In this document: positions 6,165 to 10,387 of the stretch, one piece after another
How the letters are laid out: each line of letters opens with the position of its first letter
Position numbering within the stretch: position 1 is the stretch's first letter
Source of the DNA: Lachnospiraceae bacterium
GTDB lineage: Bacteria; Bacillota; Clostridia; Lachnospirales; Lachnospiraceae
Length of the DNA stretch: 10,387 bases
Direction of reading: 5' to 3'
NCBI GenBank assembly: GCA_900772845.1
Contig: CAAGSD010000077.1
Span: 1 to 10,387, forward strand
Notes under the pieces: model-generated
What the model saw: the letters and a program-made list of their open reading frames with translations, nothing else
What the model was told of the DNA's origin: nothing
The model's database searches: none
Translations under genes and position numbers: made by a program

Positions 6165-6686
6165 ATGACAGGTATTTACGGAATCGGTAATTATAATAAT
6201 TATAGTCTGACCGGCAATTACGGATACGGTTATTCTACCGGCGCAGTATCCTCTGCAGAGTCCGATGAGAAGGGCGTTGTGGTAAATCCCGGAAAATCCG
6301 ATGTGGAAAAGCCCGGCAGAAAATCTTCTCCCGCAGAATGTGAGACCTGCAAGAACCGCAAATATCAGGACGGTTCCAATGAGATGGTCTCCTTCAAATC
6401 TGCATCCCATATCTCTCCGCAGGCTTCCGCTTCCAGGGTGCGCGCCCATGAGCAGGAGCATGTAACGAATGCTTATAACAAGGCTGCGCAGAACAACGGC
6501 AAGGTTCTCTCCGCCACAGTTTCCCTACGGACTGCGGTATGCCCTGAATGCGGCACTGTCTATACCGCTGGTGGCACCACCACGACCAAGATCAGCTACA
6601 GTGACGAGAGCAATCCTTACCAGCAGAACAAGAAATCCGCAGATGCCGCTATGCTGATCGGACGGAATCTGGATCTGAGTGCATAG
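6165..6686 (+). CDS. Putative zinc metalloprotease, SprA/CJM1_0395-like
   Basis: A 173-residue protein with a zincin-type HExxH motif, HEQEH at residues 95-99, which suggests a zinc-dependent protease. CETC (59-62) and CPEC (126-129) flank the motif and could form a second zinc site. The segment SASRVRAHEQEHVTNA is as I recall it from the SprA-related (CJM1_0395) putative metalloproteases. The first 27 residues are rich in Gly, Tyr and Asn, and there is no signal peptide or membrane segment, so its location is unclear. The ATG at 6165 has AAAGGAG 7 nt upstream and the gene has its own promoter, so it is probably a single-gene unit. Its 3' end overlaps the convergent glycosyltransferase gene by 38 bp. 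Protease activity has not been shown by the sequence alone; a non-catalytic zinc-binding role is possible. Confidence 0.82.
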   Translation: MTGIYGIGNYNNYSLTGNYGYGYSTGAVSSAESDEKGVVVNPGKSDVEKPGRKSSPAECETCKNRKYQDGSNEMVSFKSASHISPQASASRVRAHEQEHVTNAYNKAAQNNGKVLSATVSLRTAVCPECGTVYTAGGTTTTKISYSDESNPYQQNKKSADAAMLIGRNLDLSA

Positions 6687-8124
6687 ACCGCATTGCCCAG
6701 ACGACGCATAAGGTCATCCAGGGAATATGATTGTAGAGCTGTTTATTCTGTGCTTCCCAGAACATCAGAAAGAAAAACAGTCCAAATACCGTCAGATAAG
6801 ACAGAAATACCAACCCGTTTTCTTCCTTTTTTTCAAACAGTCTTCGAAGGCATCCCCATAGCATGATCACTAGCACAGCATCAAAAAAGCCGGTGGACAG
6901 GCAGCAATATTTCCAGAAATAAGTTCCTTCATAAAATACCCATTGCCATAAAATGTTTTCACTTCTCGGATAAAAATGAGAAGTAGGCGCTATCTCTCCT
7001 GATCCAAAGATCACGGAGGTTTTTTCTATAAGACGTCCTACATCGTAGAAATTTTTCCTGTTATCATAAATGACCTGTCGGCAGTATTCTTTTCTCGCAT
7101 CCTGATCGGGACAGAGATAACATCCTTCTATAAATTCCGGATTTTCACCATAGGTTCCGTTTTTTAAAAGGCCCAGAGCTACCCAGTATTCTGTAGAAAA
7201 TTTCAGTCTCTGTTCGTCCTGTCTGGAGGGATAGGTATCTGAGATCACCGACATTCCTACAATACATAATGCAATGATCAGTACCAGGGAAAGACTTTTC
7301 CAATATAACTTTTTTTGATTTTTCGCTGTCAGGATCACCGTTATGATAAATGCGACCAGCGGAATGCCTGCTGTCGCTTTTGCCACAATGGCCAGTCCCC
7401 ACAGGAGTCCCGAAAGCAGATACAGAAGGTATTTTTTGTATCCAGACATATCCTTGCAATGCAACAGAATTGCAATTGCTATTATGCTTCCGCCAAAACT
7501 GAGCTGGTCTGAATAGAACGAATTTGTACAGGCCCACACAGGCGTCCACAGGCTAAATACCAAAACAGCGAACCACTGGAGTGCCGGTGAAGCGCCGCCT
7601 GTTTTCCCCGTAATGTAAAATATACTGATCAGGACTGCCGTTATCTGTATTACATTGACCGCCAGTACGAAATAATACGGATCCGTAAATCCCATCAGCA
7701 GACCTGTTTTCATGAGGGCTGTCAGCATGGTCAGCGTTCCCAGATTATTAGTCCACATGCTAAAGTACGACCAATCCTCTACTGCTTCTCCGGATGCCAG
7801 CTTCCATGCCGTCTGATATACGGATCCATAGTCTGTCACCGGCTCACTCCGAAGTAATATGCTGATTACATATAATGCAATTGTAAATACTGCCGCATAA
7901 ATTATCAGCCCGTTTTTGGAGATCTTATTGAGGTTCCACCCCTTTTTTTGAATCCACTTTTCTATAAGCTGCAACAAAATTCTGATGCCATATAGGAATC
8001 CTATCCAGACGGCAGTGAATAAGACCATCCTCGAAGGGATCAGATTATTACTGGGATGCCGTATTACAATCACCAAAATGCCTAATAAAAAAACTGAAAA
8101 AGCTCCGTAAAAAATTTTTTTCAT
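6649..8124 (-). CDS. Polytopic GT-C type glycosyltransferase-like membrane protein
   Basis: A 491-residue integral membrane protein with about ten or more hydrophobic segments (for example residues 5-21, 32-52, 72-91, 150-171, 181-197). The layout matches GT-C enzymes (GT39/ArnT-like), which move a sugar from a polyprenyl phosphate donor on the outer face of the membrane. SEPVTDYGSVYQTAWKLASG (93-112) carries the acidic residue (D98) expected in the first outer loop, and NSFYSDQLSF (201-210) looks like the second-loop Y-T/S-D motif. The long loop at about 295-385, with several cysteines, is presumably extracytoplasmic. The ATG at 8124 has AAGGA 6 nt upstream. It stands alone, convergent with the HExxH gene. 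The sugar and acceptor are unknown; cell-wall polymer or protein glycosylation would fit. Confidence 0.78.
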   Translation of the reverse strand: MKKIFYGAFSVFLLGILVIVIRHPSNNLIPSRMVLFTAVWIGFLYGIRILLQLIEKWIQKKGWNLNKISKNGLIIYAAVFTIALYVISILLRSEPVTDYGSVYQTAWKLASGEAVEDWSYFSMWTNNLGTLTMLTALMKTGLLMGFTDPYYFVLAVNVIQITAVLISIFYITGKTGGASPALQWFAVLVFSLWTPVWACTNSFYSDQLSFGGSIIAIAILLHCKDMSGYKKYLLYLLSGLLWGLAIVAKATAGIPLVAFIITVILTAKNQKKLYWKSLSLVLIIALCIVGMSVISDTYPSRQDEQRLKFSTEYWVALGLLKNGTYGENPEFIEGCYLCPDQDARKEYCRQVIYDNRKNFYDVGRLIEKTSVIFGSGEIAPTSHFYPRSENILWQWVFYEGTYFWKYCCLSTGFFDAVLVIMLWGCLRRLFEKKEENGLVFLSYLTVFGLFFFLMFWEAQNKQLYNHIPWMTLCVVWAMRSMHSDPDSVRSA

Positions 8125-8168
8125 CTTTAGTCCTTATTGCTTCTCTTCTTAGTCTGTGAAACTCTGTA

Positions 8169-8187
8169 TATAGTTTATCAAACTATA
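8169..8187. repeat. Perfect 19-bp palindrome upstream of the glycosyltransferase gene
   Basis: TATAGTTT and AAACTATA flank the 3-nt centre ATC. It lies in the 128-nt gap between two same-direction genes, 45 bp before the glycosyltransferase start. It may be an operator or an mRNA hairpin. No T-tract follows in either direction, and I see only weak promoter boxes near it. No clear terminator for the ORF6N gene is visible in this gap. Confidence 0.4.
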
Positions 8188-8252
8188 GATGAATTTGATA
8201 GATAAAAATGTTCCATCATGACTGATAAAATTATAAAAGTTCACAGCCATCC

Positions 8253-9155
8253 TCAGCGGGTGGGTTGCTGCGCCTTCTTAATTATTTCTTTAATATCATC
8301 GACATCTTGTATTTTATTAATTCCAAAACACTTCTTACCTGCATCCTTTAAGGAGGCTCCAATATGATATCCTTCCACTTCATCTATAATTAAGAAGCGA
8401 TCATGAAATACTGTGGTTCTCTTAACCGTTAATGTTGGATACTGTGCATTAAAATTATTAATATCCTGAGTGGATATCCTTGCATTCGGAAGCGTATATG
8501 CAACAACATCAACTCCCGTATTCTTTTTTGCAAGTATATTCAGTGTAACTACATCTATGTATCCATCAACCAAAATAATCTCTTTTTTAGCATGGCTTAT
8601 GATCTCTGCAAGCAAGCTGAACGCATCAAAAATCTGTCCATCATAGAAAATCTTCTGATTTTTTTCCTCATGATCTGCCATATATGCAAATATTTTACCA
8701 AACTTCTCATCGGCATTCTTTTGATATTCTAGCTGTTTTAACTCTATAGCATTAATTTTTTCAAACATAAGTGCGTTATTGGCTACAAAATGTCTCATTT
8801 CACGAAACGCACGCATAATAAATATACTTTGTTGTTCTGCAAGATCTCCTTTCAAAACGGTAGCAAGCATATATATACCCTGCTCTGTAAACGCAAAAGG
8901 CATTGTTCTAGACATATTACTAATTGCGGTGCCAAAATGGCACCGCAAATTAGTGTATTCAGTTTGTGTAAGTTGAAACATAAAGTCTTCTGGAAATCTA
9001 CTTATATTTCGTTTTACTTGTCTATTTAAATTTTTAACTTCATATCCATAGATATAAGCTAAATCCGCATCTAACATTACTTGTTTTCCACGAATCCAAT
9101 ATACTTTATCTCTAATGTCCTCAGCTAACGACACTGTTTGAATTTCTGTATCCAC
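8253..9155 (-). CDS. ORF6N-domain protein with C-terminal PLD-like domain
   Basis: A 300-residue protein of two parts. Residues about 10-96 are an ORF6N domain (VYWIRGKQVMLDADLAYIYG, FPEDFMFQLT, FAFTEQGIYMLATVL), a DNA-binding module known from phage antirepressor-like proteins. A helical stretch (about 105-165) leads to a C-terminal half (about 175-285) like a phospholipase D fold, with a single HxRx4D motif, HDRFLIID (251-258), where active PLD enzymes usually have HxKx4D, and then YHIGASLKDAGKK. The start is GTG 9155, with AGGAG 8 nt upstream; the next ATG would cut into the domain. The XRE gene ends 39 nt upstream, so the pair is probably an operon. The architecture recurs in Firmicutes and Bacteroidetes with no established function that I know of. 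Phage regulation or defence is a guess. Confidence 0.85.
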   Translation of the reverse strand: MDTEIQTVSLAEDIRDKVYWIRGKQVMLDADLAYIYGYEVKNLNRQVKRNISRFPEDFMFQLTQTEYTNLRCHFGTAISNMSRTMPFAFTEQGIYMLATVLKGDLAEQQSIFIMRAFREMRHFVANNALMFEKINAIELKQLEYQKNADEKFGKIFAYMADHEEKNQKIFYDGQIFDAFSLLAEIISHAKKEIILVDGYIDVVTLNILAKKNTGVDVVAYTLPNARISTQDINNFNAQYPTLTVKRTTVFHDRFLIIDEVEGYHIGASLKDAGKKCFGINKIQDVDDIKEIIKKAQQPTR

Positions 9156-9194
9156 GTATTATTCTCCTCGGTTTTAATTAAATTCCAAAGCCTC

Positions 9195-9557
9195 CTACAT
9201 CTCCTCCAAGCTTTCTATTTTCTTCAAAGCCTCCACATAAGCCATCAGTCTCTTCTTCTGCTCTTCCTTAAGGCCATGGTAGTCTTCAATCAGTTGAATG
9301 TCATAAGGTGTAAACCGACTCTCCGGGCTTGCCGCAACAATCTCTTCCTCGTCTTCAATTCCCTTTCCGGTAAGAAGCTGCTCCGGGGTAATCTGTAATA
9401 CATTGCAGATATCCATAATCTTATCGGCTGTAGGATTGGTCTTTTTTTTCTTCCATTCGCTGATCGTACTGGTCGCAATTCCAACCTGTTTTGCGAATTC
9501 AACCTGTGTCATGTTTCTGTCTTTTAACACTTTTAATATTCTTTCACTGATAGTCAT
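9195..9557 (-). CDS. XRE-family helix-turn-helix regulator
   Basis: A 120-residue DNA-binding regulator. Residues 5-62 form a Cro/CI-type domain: MTQVEFAKQVGIATSTISEW (16-35) spans the two HTH helices and NPTADKIMDICNVLQITPEQLL (split around residues 41-62) is the usual third part. The C-terminal 50 residues are charged and probably helical, a likely dimerisation tail. No peptidase or ligand domain is present. The ATG at 9557 has GGAG 10 nt upstream. It leads the ORF6N gene and has palindromes across its own promoter, so it probably represses itself and its partner, as in phage or element control modules. Confidence 0.92.
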   Translation of the reverse strand: MTISERILKVLKDRNMTQVEFAKQVGIATSTISEWKKKKTNPTADKIMDICNVLQITPEQLLTGKGIEDEEEIVAASPESRFTPYDIQLIEDYHGLKEEQKKRLMAYVEALKKIESLEEM

Positions 9558-9574
9558 TTTATTTTTTCTCCGTA

Positions 9575-9635
9575 TTTCATTATTGTAAATTTCATTATTA
9601 TGAAATATATTACATCATAGTAATCACATATTCAA
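9575..9635 (-). promoter_or_regulatory. XRE gene promoter with candidate operators
   Basis: On the minus strand TTGAAT (9635-9630) and TAATAT (9612-9607) are 17 nt apart, start near 9600. The palindrome TTTCATTATTATGAAA (9590-9605) sits on the start site. The 10-mer TTTCATTATT recurs at 9575-9584, 15 bp away, and a further repeat ATTAC-N6-GTAAT (9609-9624) lies between the boxes. The spacing suits binding by the XRE protein encoded just downstream. Confidence 0.5.
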
Positions 9636-9644
9636 TATAAATAT

Positions 9645-9681
9645 AAAAAAGTTCGAAAACACTGAGTTTCCGAACTTTTTT
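9645..9681. terminator. Strong bidirectional terminator
   Basis: AAAAAAGTTCG (9645-9655) and CGAACTTTTTT (9671-9681) pair perfectly; AAAC/GTTT inside extends the stem past one mismatch to a 5-nt loop. T-tracts exist on both strands. It follows the recombinase fragment by 38 nt on the minus strand and insulates the XRE operon from it. Confidence 0.9.
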
Positions 9682-9719
9682 TATCTAAATCTCAATCATT
9701 AAATTGCCACCTTTTGCAG

Positions 9720-10190
9720 CTATACAACCGTTTCATCTGTACTCTCGTTGTCCCAATCCACACCCAATACATTCCTGCCATTCATATATATCGGAAATTT
9801 AAACCGGAGACCTCTTAATATCCTACCATCCTTTTGCTCTTCCTCATAGATAAACACATCAGACAGGAAGCTCTTCAAAAATGTCTTCTTTTCCAGATCT
9901 GTAAATTTATCATACAGCTTATCAAAGAATAAAAGGAACTGGTAAACATTATCTTCTGAGATTTTGTCCTGCCTGATATTATATAGTCTTGTTTCGACTT
10001 CTTCCATAGCATTCTCAATATCAGTGATTTCATCATATAGCTTGTCCAGACGTTCCTGCATGTCATTATATTTTTTGTCATAATTCTTATCGGATACAGA
10101 TAAATGATCCATCTGGTCAGCAAGCCTGTTTTTCGCCCCGGTTGTCTGGCTCAGTCTGTCTTTTAAAATATTATCTTGTGAATAATTCAC
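9720..10190 (-). pseudogene. C-terminal fragment of a large serine recombinase
   Basis: The 156 residues match my recollection of the end of large serine recombinases of Firmicute integrative elements: a charged coiled coil (about 25-75), then NVYQFLLFFDKLYDKFTD and GRILRGLRFKFPIYMNG. The catalytic N-terminal domain with its serine, the recombinase domain and the zinc ribbon are all absent. The frame opens after a stop at 10215-10217, and the only start nearby, GTG 10190, has no ribosome site. Related proteins continue past ETVV for many residues; here TAG follows at once, and the frame after it reads L-Q-K-V-A-I then stop. This suggests loss at both ends. It cannot catalyse recombination and marks a decayed mobile element. 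Confidence 0.65.
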
Positions 10191-10258
10191 AGAACATATT
10201 TTATCGCAAGGCTTTTAAAAATGGAATAGATTTTACCAAACGACAGTTTTCAAAAAAC

Positions 10259-10387
10259 TTATCTGTCAAAAATTAATTTCTCCCACGGTTCATATCCTGC
10301 CATGTAGCCGAATTCTTCCTCATTTCTGAATCCTTCAAGAAGTTTTTCTTTTACACCATCTAATATAGCTTCATCAATATCTCTGAA
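10259..10387 (-). CDS. Unrecognised gene, 3' end only
   Basis: The minus strand is open from the right edge to a TAA at 10261-10259, giving 42 residues ending GYEPWEKLIFDR. The sequence is charged and coding-like (DEAILDGVKEKLLEGF) with no recognised family. The 68 nt between this stop and the recombinase fragment hold a small hairpin (GACAG/CTGTC, 10242-10267) and no gene. It could be a passenger of the same element or a flanking gene cut by its insertion. Confidence 0.4.
   Translation of the reverse strand, partial: FRDIDEAILDGVKEKLLEGFRNEEEFGYMAGYEPWEKLIFDR

Noticed and set aside
8160..8190. Promoter for the glycosyltransferase gene at the 19-bp palindrome
   Set aside because: TATACA-like -10 sequences occur but no -35 box better than three of six lies at the right distance.
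1..10387. CRISPR arrays, tRNA or rRNA genes, intact insertion sequences
   Set aside because: No regularly spaced repeats, cloverleaf sequence, rRNA-like tracts or transposase with terminal repeats were seen.

Overview
The window looks like a chromosomal segment of an anaerobic Firmicute, most likely in the Lachnospiraceae (Clostridium cluster XIVa). The grounds are the Gram-positive lipoprotein signal, strong AGGAGG-type ribosome binding sites, sigma-A promoters and family resemblances. No 16S or marker gene is present, so the placement is inferred. The left two thirds has moderate GC content. From about 8.15 kb onward the DNA is visibly AT-richer and looks accessory.

Left region (1-3.7 kb, minus strand): a purine uptake and salvage cluster. 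Reading in the direction of transcription it holds xanthine phosphoribosyltransferase (xpt), a BMP-family nucleoside-binding lipoprotein, and the first 416 codons of a two-domain ABC ATPase that runs off the left edge, where the permeases would be expected. The lipoprotein has its own promoter, whose -35 box contains the xpt stop codon. A terminator separates it from the ATPase gene, a common way of making more binding protein than ATPase. xpt has a structured leader of about 160 nt that does not match the purine riboswitch consensus by eye.

Middle region (3.7-6.1 kb, plus strand): a RimK-type ATP-grasp ligase followed by a FolC-like Mur ligase, divergent from xpt. Together they have the same two enzyme folds that are fused in cyanophycin synthetase, here as separate genes joined by a nested inverted repeat. 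They probably add amino acids to an unknown acceptor. This is the best candidate for an undescribed pathway in the window.

Next (6.1-8.1 kb): a small HExxH protein with two CxxC pairs (putative metalloprotease, SprA/CJM1_0395-like), read from its own promoter. It overlaps tail to tail by 38 bp with a polytopic GT-C type glycosyltransferase on the minus strand.

Right region (8.15-10.4 kb, minus strand, AT-rich): an XRE repressor-like gene with palindromic candidate operators is followed by a protein that joins a phage-type ORF6N DNA-binding domain to a PLD-like domain. A strong bidirectional terminator separates these from the C-terminal fragment of a large serine recombinase, and an unrecognised gene end lies at the right edge. 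This looks like the eroded margin of an integrated element. No tRNA, rRNA, CRISPR array or intact insertion sequence was seen, and no gene-free stretch exceeds 300 bases.
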